Of a stretch of 64,000 bases of DNA, positions 29,101 through 38,665 are shown in pieces. The position numbers and the translations under genes were made by a program. Numbering within the stretch: position 1 is the first letter of the stretch; each line of letters starts with the position of its first letter. Origin of the DNA: Schizochytrium sp. CCTCC M209059 (Eukaryota; Sar; Bigyra; Thraustochytrida; Thraustochytriidae); NCBI GenBank assembly GCA_000818945.1, contig KN805370.1, positions 136,111 through 200,110 on the forward strand, given 5' to 3'. The notes under the pieces were generated by a model. That model made no database searches. It was not told the DNA's origin and saw only the letters and a program-made list of their open reading frames with translations.

Positions 29101-32100
29101 CCACCTCGAGCACGACTAGCGTTTTGCCAAATCGGACTGCCAGCTCCACCTGGTTCACAAAGCGGGCATCTTGTTGAGTCACCACCTCGCACGTTTCCAG
29201 ATTCGCCCGCACCCACCTGGTAGCAGCGCTCGCGGGGTCGACGATGAAGGGGCACCGCGATTGGCTGTGCAAAATGAGAATTGCATTTTCTACGCTGAGC
29301 AAGTCGCCGGGGAGACCCTGCTGCGACTTCCACACAAGCATTTCAGACTCCGAGCTCATCATTTGCAAAAAGTCGAACTCGTCCTCGTCCATCGCAAGAA
29401 GCTCACGCCACGTGCGCACCTTTTCTGCTCGCTCCTGCTCGGTCGCCTTGCCCAAATATGTGACAAACGCCGCCGACAAGAGGATACGCAGGGGAAGGCT
29501 ACCAATCATGCGCTTCAGCGCTTCAGCCTGTTCTGCCCAGCGCTCCTGCTCTCCACTCAACATGCCCAGCAAATGCTGCGCCTTGGCAAGCACCTCTTCC
29601 GTGTCTTGCAGTTTGGCGTCAAGTTGCGCTGCCTCGCGCGTTGTTCGCTTAAAGTTATCCTGAAGCTCCTTGACGCGCTCGTCGATTTCAGCTAGCTCGT
29701 CCTCACAGGCTCCCATGCGCTGCTGCGCTGCCTCGAGAGCATGCGTGGCTTCAGCTAGCTCTTCTTCGAGCGGCTTGATCTTGTCAAGAACCAGACTGTA
29801 TCGGACGTTTGCTTTGACCCAGGCTGCCATCGGAGCCGCGGCGACGGAGACGCGCTGGATCGCGGATCGCTCAAACGATGACCCCTTGCTTCGGAGCAAC
29901 TTCATCACTTGTGAACGGATGTCAGCCGTGATGCGCTGCGTGTCAAAGTTGAGAATGTCCTCCTTCACGCCGCGATTGCCTAGAAATCGTTTGATGGACA
30001 TCCACGAGGTATCGCGGATGCCGAGCAGCATAAGTACCGCGCTCAGGACATCTCGAACGGGTTCCGGCGGGGTGTTCAGACTTCGTAGCTCGTTCAAGTG
30101 CTCGGACTTGATCTGCCCCACAGCTTGCTTGGCGCTCTCTAGCACTGGCTGAATCTCGGACAGTTCCTCTTCAATCTTACCCTTTCTCGCCAATGTCTCC
30201 TCCTCGGCACGTTTGAGATCCTCGGAAAGTGTCTCGGTCTCCTTTCTTGTCTTGCTCGCAAGCTGAAGGGCCTCGGTGATCTCGTCCATCGAGGCATCGG
30301 CTGCGGTCTGCTTCCGTTGCAACTCGACCCGCTGCTTCGCTGCGTCCGCGCTCAAGTCATCCACTGTTGTGGATGCCTCCTCGAGCTTGCTCAAGCCACC
30401 CAGGAACTGGGAGACCTTCTTCGTGATCGCCCCGGCCTTACTCTCGTAGAGCTCGCGAAAGGTGTCCAGAAAGTAGACGTACTCGCGCGGCGTGGCGCCG
30501 TCCATGGACGCATGGACAGCCGCCGCGCCCCGTTCCAAACCGTCCACATCCCAGTCCTCTGGGGCGTCGTCAGGACCAAAGTACTGCGGCAGCAGTCGTC
30601 GCGGGAAGTTTGATACCGTCTCACGTGACCACGTGCCGAACCACAGCATCGTGCATCGCTTGTACAGGGCCGGGTTGCTTTCGCATCGAAGCAAAAAGGC
30701 TTCGTGACGAGGATCCATGGACACGCAAACATGCAAGTTGCGTTGTACGCGCCTCAGAAAGAACTCGTAGGGCGAGCGCACCTCCTCGGAAGTATCCTCT
30801 TGCATGGCTTCCCGAAGAGACTCCAGCAACGGGACAAGTTCCTCATGCTTGTACAAGCCTGGAACCTCGCCGCTGCAGAGCAGTGAGTTGATAGTTTCCA
30901 GCACTTCTGATGCAAAAAAGTGATGGTCTTCGACGTAGAGCACCGTCTGCGTCCCTTCGACGCCTGCGGACTCAATTGCGCGCTTCAGATCGCTTTGGAA
31001 CGCTTTGGCCTCAGGGACGCAAGTCGGTGTCAAGAAGCGCATTTTGCGCATATGTGCCACGAGCATCACGGAGGTGCGCCTTCCCACGCCGCTGCGACCA
31101 ACGAGCATGAGCGAGCCGGATGCCTCGCTGAGCACGCGATCGACGTGAGCGACGTTTTGTAGCATTTCAGGGAAAAGTCGCAGATTCAGCTCCGACTCTT
31201 CGCGCTCGTACATCATGAGGCCGTGCTGCACCATTTCCTCAAAGTCCTCGAGACTCGTACGAACCATGGATCCAGCTTCTGCGTCATGCAAGGAGGAGAA
31301 CAACATGTCTCCATCGATGCGATGTTGCCATTCCTTACGCATGATGTTGCCCAGGATCGACTCAAATGCCATGCGGGAGGACTCGTCCACGAGGCGGTCG
31401 CTGAAGATCCGACGTGCCTCATAGGCGAAAACGTCCAAAAGCTCGGCGTCTTCGTACCGGAGCATGCCCAAGACCCACGCAGTGAGGTCGCGAGGCGTAA
31501 ATTGGTAGTGTCGATGATCGTCGACCGAGAAGCGCTGCTTCACTTCGCGGTAGACGCCCACCATTGTCTCGGCAAGCTTGCGAAGGTTCGTTGTTGATCC
31601 ACTGTCCTCCAAGGCCGTCTCCAAAATTTGCGTGTAAACCGTGACGAGCTCGTCCGCGTCGGCATAGTCTACGCAGGCAATGCGCATGGCCGCTGTGAAG
31701 CGAGAGGAGAGCACATGACGCCCCACCGTTGTCGGCGGGTTCATGGACGCCACAATTTGCACGCGCTCGAGGCCGAGGAACTCCAAATTTTCGTCATAAA
31801 ACCCACGACTCGTGAGCAGCTGCTGTAGAAAGGCAATGAGCATGCACGTATCGTAGGCATCGGGCTTGGGGAGGTTGATGTCCTTCAAGTACAGCACCAA
31901 ACGCTCCGCCTCACGCGGGCGGTACACACGTCCTGTGTTTGTCGAGTATAGCGAACACGCCTGTTGGATCTTTTGAATCACGTGAGCAGCAGTGGTTTGC
32001 GCATTGCAGTGAAGTGTAGTCACAGCAGCAGTTTTGCCCAGCGTTCGAAAACATTGAGTCAGCAACATTCCCTTGCCGCAGCCAGGCGGGCCAACAAGGA

Positions 32101-35100
32101 TAAACGGCTCCATGCTCTGCATCCAGGGTAGAATCATGTCCAAGTTGCGCTGCACGGATGCCGTCTGTAAGATGGCTCCGCCCGCCCCGAGTCGGCTAAA
32201 CTCGCCTTCCAAGTGCGTGTGCGCTGCGTATGGCGCCAGAACCCCACGATCCGCAAAGCAGTCCAGCGGACGCTTCGAAGACGGCGGCGACTCGCCAAAA
32301 AGCTCATAGCAGTACCGCGCAAAGTCTTCACGAGCAGAAACTTCAAGATTTCCTCCAAGACCTCGCACAAGCGCCGTCACGAAGCCGGCAGTGTCTTCTG
32401 GATCGGCCTTGGTGACGTGCGAGAGACCGTTGCGCACAAGGCCAACGAGGGTGGTCTCCACGACCTGATCTCCAGCGCAACGCGTCGTCACGTAATCGAG
32501 CGCCTGGTAGAACTGCTCCGGGATCTCTGGGGCCCAGCATTGCACAAGACGCCGCACGTCGACATCCTCATCCGAGAGAAATATCATACCCATACGGGAA
32601 ATGGTAGCTGGTGATGCAAAGCGCAAATCATGCGTCTCGAAAATAAAATTGACGTTCGGTCCGAACGAGATCCGCTCGCCGTTTGGCATGGTGAGAAGCT
32701 TGTTATCGTCCAGCACAGAGTTGAGTGACTCAATCCATTCGGGATCGACATCGCCATCGCATACAATCCAGGATCGTACTTCAGCAGGCTCCTTGACGAC
32801 CTGGCGCGCTGCTTTAGTAAGCACGCCATCGAACCACTCGCGGGTGTCCATGTCCATATGGCCCAAGAGACGCTCACGCGGCATCGCCTTGGGGTTCATA
32901 TCGTATACCTTGATTTGTGCACCCGTCCGCTGCAGAGAAGCCCGCAGGACCTTCCACAGCGTCGTTTTCCCGCATCCACTTGGACCGACAATAACACAGC
33001 CCATGCGTTGGTCAAGACTCTCTTTCAGCTGAAGCATTTTTCGCACCTGGACGTCATTGTGCACCAGACGCATTTCCTCGGTCATGACAACGCGCATGGC
33101 CTCCTCAAGGGCTTCGTCCGCCACGTCGCTTGAGGCAGCGCCAGGAAAGATATCGCGAATCAGACCTTCAAAGGCCCGGGCATCCTCAAAGGTAAGCTTC
33201 GAAAGCGTGTTCACGCGAATAGACTGAATGAGTAGAGCGCACTCCATCTCTGAAGGCAGGGTGGCTCCACCTGCTTTGCGTTTCGCGTCCATGACAAGCT
33301 TACCGCCCGTATTAAGAACCGCCTTCATTGCGCGAAGACCCCAATCGTAGTGCAGCTGGGCGCTCAATAACTGGCGCGAAAGCGTATAGAGTGAAACGAG
33401 CTTTTGCCCCAAATTACGCGCGTCCTGGAAGCCCTCCGAGTACAAAATGACCTCGGCGATGAGGTTATTGTCAGGTCTGGACATGGCAACGGGACGAAAC
33501 AGTTGCTTGAGGTTGTCAGGAAGCTTGGAGCGGCCGCCATAGCCCTTTCCGGCTGGATTCATCGTCACGAAAATGCCGGCGTTGGGATCGACGTCAATCT
33601 TCTTGCCGAGCAGTACGACCTTGCTCGCTCTGTCCTTAATCGCCGCCTGAATGACCTGGATCTGTTGGGACACGGCAGACAGCTGATCCTCTTTGAGACG
33701 ATTGAACTCATCGAAGCATCCCCATGCACCGCATTTGACGAGACCTGTGAAAATGCGGCCCATACTGTGGTGATCAAGGCCTTCGTCGCAATTAAAGACG
33801 AGCACCTGACGACCGAGGCAGCCTCCGAGCGCCTTGACGGACTCCGTTTTACCGGTGCCGGCCGGGCCGTATGGGGAACCACCAAAACCCATATGCATAC
33901 CCTGGGTCAGCGTAAGGTAGCATTTGTCCGTCAGAGGCGTGTGCACGAGCTTGGGCGCGTTGCCCCAGTACTCGTACGTGTATTTTAGCTCTGCATCGCA
34001 CATGCGCACTACACAAGCGTTGTCCTTTGTCAAATAGTACCGTAACTGCTTATCCCAGTGCCAATCTTGTGTAGACTGCACGTCGGCGCCCTCAACTTCC
34101 TCGCAAATGGAAATATGATGCACAAGGTCCAGAACGAGCGCTTTGACCTTGAGCTGGCTGAGGGCATCGAGGTCTTGCGCGCTCGTGTACCCCTGCAGGG
34201 TCTTGCGCAGGAGCTTCTTGAGCGAAGGCAGTTTCCCTTGTTTAATGGCATGCTCACAGCGCGAGGTGAACTTGATACTTTCCGCAACGCAAAGCACCTG
34301 ACTCGGATACGCGGCCAGAGAGACTTGCTTGTCATGAACACACTGAACGACAAGCGTCTGCAAAGTCCGGCGAACCTCGTCACTGAGTTCCTGCAGCCAA
34401 GTTTCGACGTGAATCGTCACGGCCACGGGGTTCTCCAGCACAACTTCCTCGCCGGCATTGGAGCACACGGCAACTATCGCAGTCTCTCCTTCGTCAAAGC
34501 GGACAGAGTGGATTCCTTGAAAGAGCTTTTTCAAGTGCGACTGAATGACTCGTGGATTCCGTGCCTGGCCAAGAATTTCGAGAAGGTCGTCATCTCCAAT
34601 AAAGTAGAAACGAGGCAGCTTGCTGCGCTTCTCCTCGAGAAAGTCTGCAAGAGCCTTTTGGCAGCGCTCGAGCTGGTCGCACATGTTGGTCAAGGTATCC
34701 CGCAAACGCGGGAAATTCGTCTCATCGCAAAGCGCAAAGAGCATGGGGTCGGCGGCGAGCTTTTGCATGATCTCGACCCAGTCATCGTCGATGCGACGGA
34801 AGCGGGTTGCTTCTGAAGGCAAGGCGCCTTTGTTGAAGATGGGTTCAAGGTAGAGCCACTTGCGCTGGACCTGATTCATCATACCAAGATAAGCATCGAG
34901 GTCAGCCATGTTCTGCTCGTACACAGAAGCCTGCTGCTCGAAGGGCTTGTAGTACGGAGACTCCTTGAGAGAGCCAAGAAGGCTCTGGTTATCGCCAAGC
35001 TCGGTGAGCACGTCACGCCAATTGCGAATGAGTGGCGTGACGCGTCCATCCTCTTCATGATCCATGAGCTCCACGGCAGCGGTCTCTGCCCATGCTTTCA

Positions 35101-38100
35101 GCTCAAGAATGGCATCTCGAATCGTGACCTCGCCCTGGGCCCGAGCCGTCATATCCTTTGCAAATTGCAGAGCAGGCGCAACGGCGTCGAGCACATCGCA
35201 AAAGTGGCCAAACCGAAGAGACTGTAGTGTCACCGTCTTGGGCATGCCGAGCTTGCGAAAGAGCGTGGACCAATGTTCCTCCTTGAACGGCTCACCACGC
35301 ATAAATTTGAGTGCAGGGACGGCCTTGCGCAGCTTCTCGCACACGTCGGCAATGTGATCCAGCACAGGGCCGCGAGCCTGTCCTTTAAAGTCTGTGAGCC
35401 ACTTTCGCGCCAGATCTTCGGCTTCGTACACGTTTGTGCGAAAGCTGATCCAGTCCTTGTCCCGGAGTACGGTGAGTTCGTCCTTGAAAGCGCGGTACTT
35501 GTCCCATTCGCCACGTGCCGTTTCGTAGTCGCGTTTGACGAGATCGAGAGTTTCAAAGGCGGGCGCCGGAAGCTCAAAATGCTCGCAGTTCGAGCGACAG
35601 GCGGCCGCGATACGCTCGATCTCGTCAAATTGGTCCTTCCACTCTTGCAATTCGTCGAGCACAGCTTCCACCGCGGCGCTTTGCGACCAGTCAACGGCAC
35701 TGGCATCTGGCTTAAGAGAGTTCCAGCGGGATGCAAACTGATCGATTCGTTGTCTACAGGCCTCGACGTCATCGTCGACGCGGGCCTTGAGCGCCTCGCG
35801 CTGGTCCTGAACCATGTCGTCAAAGGCGACGACTGCAACTTCAAAATTGTCCCACGACGAGGGCAGGCGCGCATGGATCTCGAGAACCTCGGCAATATCA
35901 ATCTGCCCCGCGCACGAGGTGAGAAGCAACTTCCGCGCAGGCTCCACGCGATCCCAGCGCAGCTTCACCCCGGCTTTTTCGTCAGAAATACGCTTCCAGG
36001 CTGCCGTGGCTTCGGAGATCTCTTCGATCGATTCCGGTCGAGTGCTAAGACGTTCCATTGATGCACTGAGGTAGTCGTCCGTTTCGCGAAGCGCCGTTGT
36101 GACGATGCGGCGAAGAGCGATGAGCAGAGCATCCTGCAAACGCGCCAATTGATCCTGCACAGCCATTTTCAGAGCAACTGTGCTGATGGCAAAGCAGTCA
36201 ATCTTGTGAAAGTCTTGAACCTTGTCGAGCTCCTTGCGCCGGGTCTTAATGGCCTTGAAGTTGACTTCAAAGTCAGAAGCAGATTCGAGTTTGAGATAAT
36301 CGATGAGCAAATCAAGGTCGTTCACCCGGCCGAGCGCCACGTAGGGCGCAAAGGAAGCGCAAAGTTCGTCGAGACGGCCAAAGAGCGTATCAGCCTTCGC
36401 GTAGACCTGTTGCAATGCATCAGCATTGCGATCTGCCATCTTGACAAAAAGACCTCGCGTCGCTCCGAAACCTGCAAAACTGGCAGGAATGGCAATGAAC
36501 TTCTTCATCTTGCGAAAGTAGGAGGCACGAAGCTCCTCGATGGCCGGTCGGAACTGTGGCGCGCGAGTTGCGTTGGAAAAGACAATCTCCGCCTTGATCT
36601 CTCCAAGATTTTCATTCAAAGTCTCTAGCCCCGTGCGGTACGAGGCCTCGAGGGCTTTGTAGGCCTGGTGATCCCAATGTTGCTTCCACGCGCGCATGCG
36701 TTTAGGCGGATACGCTGCCTCCATGCGGTTCATGAGCGTTGTCATTTTCGCCCATTGCTGGCGCCAGCGTTCGCCGTGGCGCAAGAGGTCAATGTCCATG
36801 AGTTGAACGGCCTGCTGGCCGAGAACTCGATGCGATTTTTGCAGCTGGCGATTCTCGTGCGTGAGCTTGTCTGCGGCGCGTCGGAGCTGGTTCACGTACG
36901 CACGGCACGCAGAGGGATCACTGCGAGCGTCCCATGCGGTCTTGTTTTCTGTGATTTGAGTTTCGAACTCGACAAGAGCGTCGAGAAGCATGGCCTTTTG
37001 CGACGGAATGATCTGCGTCTCCATTGAGTTGAAAAGCGTCGCTGTCTTTTGCAGCATGACGCCATGGTGGTAGACCTGCTCCGCGCGCTTTGCCGTGTCG
37101 CGGATATGGCTAGGGACCTTGAAGCCGAGTTCGCTGAACTGGCGCACCTCACGAAGGAGCGTAACGAGGCGTTCCGAGAAGTTGACGCAGACCAGGCCGT
37201 CCACGTCAATTTCCAGCAGCTGGCCCGAGAGCCCGAGGTCGGCGCCGTCGTCCTCCACGTCCATGCACCAGTCGCGAAAGAGATCCGCTTGCCAGGCCTC
37301 GATGCGGCCCGCGAGCGACCGCGCGTTGTCAAGGACACGCTCACTTGCGGCCATGTCCTCAAAGAGCTCTCGCAGGTGGTCGCTCATGCCGTCAACGGCG
37401 CGGAGGAGCTGCTTTGCCCACAGTACGCCGGCGAGCGTCGGGGACGCATTGGCCTTGCTCGCAGGCGGAGACCCCGAGCGTGCGTCAAACTCAGCTTCCA
37501 TTTCCTCGAGCGTGCGAGCAATGCTCGCAACGGCGGTCTCTCGCTCGCTGACCAGCATGGCGCGCAGGTTTGGCCGATTCATGACCGACTTGTACTGCAC
37601 GAGGAGGTTCACGGTGCGATCTGCGCCGAGGTTGGCAAGGCGGCTGCGCAATTTGGCGGCCACGCTCTTTTCCTGGCGTGCGAAGCGGGCCTCGAAGCGT
37701 ACGAGCGTGACATTCCACGCCTTTTCTGACGCAAAAAGGCTTGCGCCTTGTTCGCTCTCTTTCACAGTCTCGTCGGATTCAGGGTCGGCATCTTTCTCCT
37801 CGGAGAAGTCGTTATCGCCAGCCAGGAGTCTGTGAAGTTCTGCTTGCGTCGCACGAATGCGGGCAACGTCTTCAAGTCGCTGAAGCGTCTGCTGCGTCGC
37901 GTCGAGAGCATCGTTGGCGTCAAGGGCGAGTTCGCGGACCACAGCGATCCATTGGTTTCCTAGTCGGACTTTATCTTGCAGAACATGCCGTGAGAGTCCC
38001 CATACGCCGCCTTCTGCTGCGAGAGACCCTGAGCCAAAGATGTGGCGGGACTCGAGCACATGCACAAGGGCTCGAAGGCGCTGTGACGGGTACGCGCGTT

Positions 38101-38665
38101 CACTCTCGGCAAGCTCTGGGAGCACTGTGGCAGCCACCTCGACGAGGTCCTCCGTTGAGGTTTCTGCGGCGTCTACAAGTTGACGAATCAGAGCTGCTAC
38201 AGCTTTGCCCTTGCGCTGGTGCTCAAAGTGCGTAAGCTCCTCATTGAGGCCGATGACTCCATCATGCGAAACCACTTCGCGAAGATCCTCGTCGAGACGG
38301 TCGACCATTTGCCGGGCAGGTCCTCCAGCTGCTGGTCCGTAGACCTCATGCAGACAGTAGTAGAGGTCTTCGAGGGAGCATCCGCTCGTAGCAATGAGGT
38401 CGCGACCAACATTGGTTACAGCGCCGCAATTTTTTTTGACAAATCCCGCATAACGCACCTTGCCATTTTCGCGCAGAGTTTCCTCTACGCGCGTCGTCGC
38501 GCAAAGCTTTCCAGTGGTTTCGTCCACGCGAACCAGCAAACTCCGGATCTCGGCATCCTCCAGGAACCTGCTAATTGTGCGGAGAGCGTCTTCGTCGGCC
38601 AGGTTTTCTTCTCGAGCACTCTCGCCCAGAAGGCCAGCAGCGCACAACACCACCTGAGTCTCCAT
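26159..38665 (-). CDS. DYNC2H1: Cytoplasmic dynein-2 (IFT dynein) heavy chain
   Basis: A 4168-residue dynein heavy chain in one exon (human DYNC2H1 is about 4300). It powers retrograde intraflagellar transport. The N-terminal ~1200 residues form the tail and are the least conserved part. The linker follows, then six AAA modules. AAA1 Walker A GPAGTGKT is at 1600-1607, followed by VFNCDEGLDHHSMGRIF and the AAA1 block WGCFDEFNRL. AAA2 is GPSGCGKTTLWKVLR (~1890), AAA3 GPPGCGKGMLL (~2190) and AAA4 GRSGVGRRTSVMLV (~2520); the last is a DYNC2H1-type sequence. The stalk coiled coil and microtubule-binding domain lie at about 2750-3000. AAA5/6 and a short C-terminal domain follow, ending IPLYTSLEREHLLLELDIKA. 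The AAA1 region matches DYNC2H1 much better than axonemal or cytoplasmic-1 chains. The open frame begins at a GTG at 38695; the first ATG is 38665. It converges with the TRAPPC5 duplicate. Confidence 0.97.
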   Translation of the reverse strand: METQVVLCAAGLLGESAREENLADEDALRTISRFLEDAEIRSLLVRVDETTGKLCATTRVEETLRENGKVRYAGFVKKNCGAVTNVGRDLIATSGCSLEDLYYCLHEVYGPAAGGPARQMVDRLDEDLREVVSHDGVIGLNEELTHFEHQRKGKAVAALIRQLVDAAETSTEDLVEVAATVLPELAESERAYPSQRLRALVHVLESRHIFGSGSLAAEGGVWGLSRHVLQDKVRLGNQWIAVVRELALDANDALDATQQTLQRLEDVARIRATQAELHRLLAGDNDFSEEKDADPESDETVKESEQGASLFASEKAWNVTLVRFEARFARQEKSVAAKLRSRLANLGADRTVNLLVQYKSVMNRPNLRAMLVSERETAVASIARTLEEMEAEFDARSGSPPASKANASPTLAGVLWAKQLLRAVDGMSDHLRELFEDMAASERVLDNARSLAGRIEAWQADLFRDWCMDVEDDGADLGLSGQLLEIDVDGLVCVNFSERLVTLLREVRQFSELGFKVPSHIRDTAKRAEQVYHHGVMLQKTATLFNSMETQIIPSQKAMLLDALVEFETQITENKTAWDARSDPSACRAYVNQLRRAADKLTHENRQLQKSHRVLGQQAVQLMDIDLLRHGERWRQQWAKMTTLMNRMEAAYPPKRMRAWKQHWDHQAYKALEASYRTGLETLNENLGEIKAEIVFSNATRAPQFRPAIEELRASYFRKMKKFIAIPASFAGFGATRGLFVKMADRNADALQQVYAKADTLFGRLDELCASFAPYVALGRVNDLDLLIDYLKLESASDFEVNFKAIKTRRKELDKVQDFHKIDCFAISTVALKMAVQDQLARLQDALLIALRRIVTTALRETDDYLSASMERLSTRPESIEEISEATAAWKRISDEKAGVKLRWDRVEPARKLLLTSCAGQIDIAEVLEIHARLPSSWDNFEVAVVAFDDMVQDQREALKARVDDDVEACRQRIDQFASRWNSLKPDASAVDWSQSAAVEAVLDELQEWKDQFDEIERIAAACRSNCEHFELPAPAFETLDLVKRDYETARGEWDKYRAFKDELTVLRDKDWISFRTNVYEAEDLARKWLTDFKGQARGPVLDHIADVCEKLRKAVPALKFMRGEPFKEEHWSTLFRKLGMPKTVTLQSLRFGHFCDVLDAVAPALQFAKDMTARAQGEVTIRDAILELKAWAETAAVELMDHEEDGRVTPLIRNWRDVLTELGDNQSLLGSLKESPYYKPFEQQASVYEQNMADLDAYLGMMNQVQRKWLYLEPIFNKGALPSEATRFRRIDDDWVEIMQKLAADPMLFALCDETNFPRLRDTLTNMCDQLERCQKALADFLEEKRSKLPRFYFIGDDDLLEILGQARNPRVIQSHLKKLFQGIHSVRFDEGETAIVAVCSNAGEEVVLENPVAVTIHVETWLQELSDEVRRTLQTLVVQCVHDKQVSLAAYPSQVLCVAESIKFTSRCEHAIKQGKLPSLKKLLRKTLQGYTSAQDLDALSQLKVKALVLDLVHHISICEEVEGADVQSTQDWHWDKQLRYYLTKDNACVVRMCDAELKYTYEYWGNAPKLVHTPLTDKCYLTLTQGMHMGFGGSPYGPAGTGKTESVKALGGCLGRQVLVFNCDEGLDHHSMGRIFTGLVKCGAWGCFDEFNRLKEDQLSAVSQQIQVIQAAIKDRASKVVLLGKKIDVDPNAGIFVTMNPAGKGYGGRSKLPDNLKQLFRPVAMSRPDNNLIAEVILYSEGFQDARNLGQKLVSLYTLSRQLLSAQLHYDWGLRAMKAVLNTGGKLVMDAKRKAGGATLPSEMECALLIQSIRVNTLSKLTFEDARAFEGLIRDIFPGAASSDVADEALEEAMRVVMTEEMRLVHNDVQVRKMLQLKESLDQRMGCVIVGPSGCGKTTLWKVLRASLQRTGAQIKVYDMNPKAMPRERLLGHMDMDTREWFDGVLTKAARQVVKEPAEVRSWIVCDGDVDPEWIESLNSVLDDNKLLTMPNGERISFGPNVNFIFETHDLRFASPATISRMGMIFLSDEDVDVRRLVQCWAPEIPEQFYQALDYVTTRCAGDQVVETTLVGLVRNGLSHVTKADPEDTAGFVTALVRGLGGNLEVSAREDFARYCYELFGESPPSSKRPLDCFADRGVLAPYAAHTHLEGEFSRLGAGGAILQTASVQRNLDMILPWMQSMEPFILVGPPGCGKGMLLTQCFRTLGKTAAVTTLHCNAQTTAAHVIQKIQQACSLYSTNTGRVYRPREAERLVLYLKDINLPKPDAYDTCMLIAFLQQLLTSRGFYDENLEFLGLERVQIVASMNPPTTVGRHVLSSRFTAAMRIACVDYADADELVTVYTQILETALEDSGSTTNLRKLAETMVGVYREVKQRFSVDDHRHYQFTPRDLTAWVLGMLRYEDAELLDVFAYEARRIFSDRLVDESSRMAFESILGNIMRKEWQHRIDGDMLFSSLHDAEAGSMVRTSLEDFEEMVQHGLMMYEREESELNLRLFPEMLQNVAHVDRVLSEASGSLMLVGRSGVGRRTSVMLVAHMRKMRFLTPTCVPEAKAFQSDLKRAIESAGVEGTQTVLYVEDHHFFASEVLETINSLLCSGEVPGLYKHEELVPLLESLREAMQEDTSEEVRSPYEFFLRRVQRNLHVCVSMDPRHEAFLLRCESNPALYKRCTMLWFGTWSRETVSNFPRRLLPQYFGPDDAPEDWDVDGLERGAAAVHASMDGATPREYVYFLDTFRELYESKAGAITKKVSQFLGGLSKLEEASTTVDDLSADAAKQRVELQRKQTAADASMDEITEALQLASKTRKETETLSEDLKRAEEETLARKGKIEEELSEIQPVLESAKQAVGQIKSEHLNELRSLNTPPEPVRDVLSAVLMLLGIRDTSWMSIKRFLGNRGVKEDILNFDTQRITADIRSQVMKLLRSKGSSFERSAIQRVSVAAAPMAAWVKANVRYSLVLDKIKPLEEELAEATHALEAAQQRMGACEDELAEIDERVKELQDNFKRTTREAAQLDAKLQDTEEVLAKAQHLLGMLSGEQERWAEQAEALKRMIGSLPLRILLSAAFVTYLGKATEQERAEKVRTWRELLAMDEDEFDFLQMMSSESEMLVWKSQQGLPGDLLSVENAILILHSQSRCPFIVDPASAATRWVRANLETCEVVTQQDARFVNQVELAVRFGKTLVVLEVDGVDSLLFPLIRRDLRRQGPRWVVQIGEKTVDYHEGFRLLLVTRTPRPMLPPNAAALVNEVNFTVTRSGLEGQLLGVTVEHEQPELEARKSEVLREEEELKVQLSTLERELLDTLAASEGNLLENKTLLETLTKTKEKSASLGTSLEASAKVSQQLDEEREQYRAFARAGAEVFFSLGALAKVNHMYQFSLVWFVRMFRDVLKSGGAGSDSEATGVEDRMQALICALERCALGICSRALFKGDRVMFAMHLVHTLRPQLFQRGEWEFFVGEAAQPGADADSESKNRHGDEDDHEDSGEGKVSSHADASLPSWVAQERAGEWRALRESVPRVSIDLHADAWARWGRHAECERVFPREDGVALSAFQRVLVTQALRPDRLEAAMTHFCCEGLGLDALACAEASIAALADDPTRGKAPVLLIATAGADPTADLKTFAKQRVGLDHYHELAMGGGQTEDAILLLRDAARNGDWVCLKNLHLVTGWLPRLEKTFNGLENVHERFCLWLTTEETTGFAPVLLQQSVKATFEAPPGLKRNLQRTYADGHVGAGRLSFLLAWLHALMQERRTYIPQGWTKFYEFSLGDLRCGAGVIANQEAEDGEPTDWSYIHGLMENAVYGGRVDNPFDLNVLRAYLKEYFCDDKFEGTMLTDSLPMPAEGDEEAWIADLDDADAPSLFGLAPNVERSVLRARGAATVASLKALAAHATAAGGFDRQVWRRKLAPLIALWDRHHRSGDSRARQTVESKAPDDQGDGGESDPVMVFVRTETQRAQAIVDKVNTSIRNLSAVLDGTGLLTPQIQAHAQALLQHEVPADWEALWAYGPTSARAWLRAVASRHAAIGKMGSLSQEMQVDLSDLFHPGTYMKALQQRTARERGVSMDSLRMQSSFAAQQNAVMTLTGLLVQGALFDASSQRLQEPASDAPEVVPAPDCHVSFVECSDDDDDDEDQQRIPLYTSLEREHLLLELDIKAARHVVTAGVAVFIGE

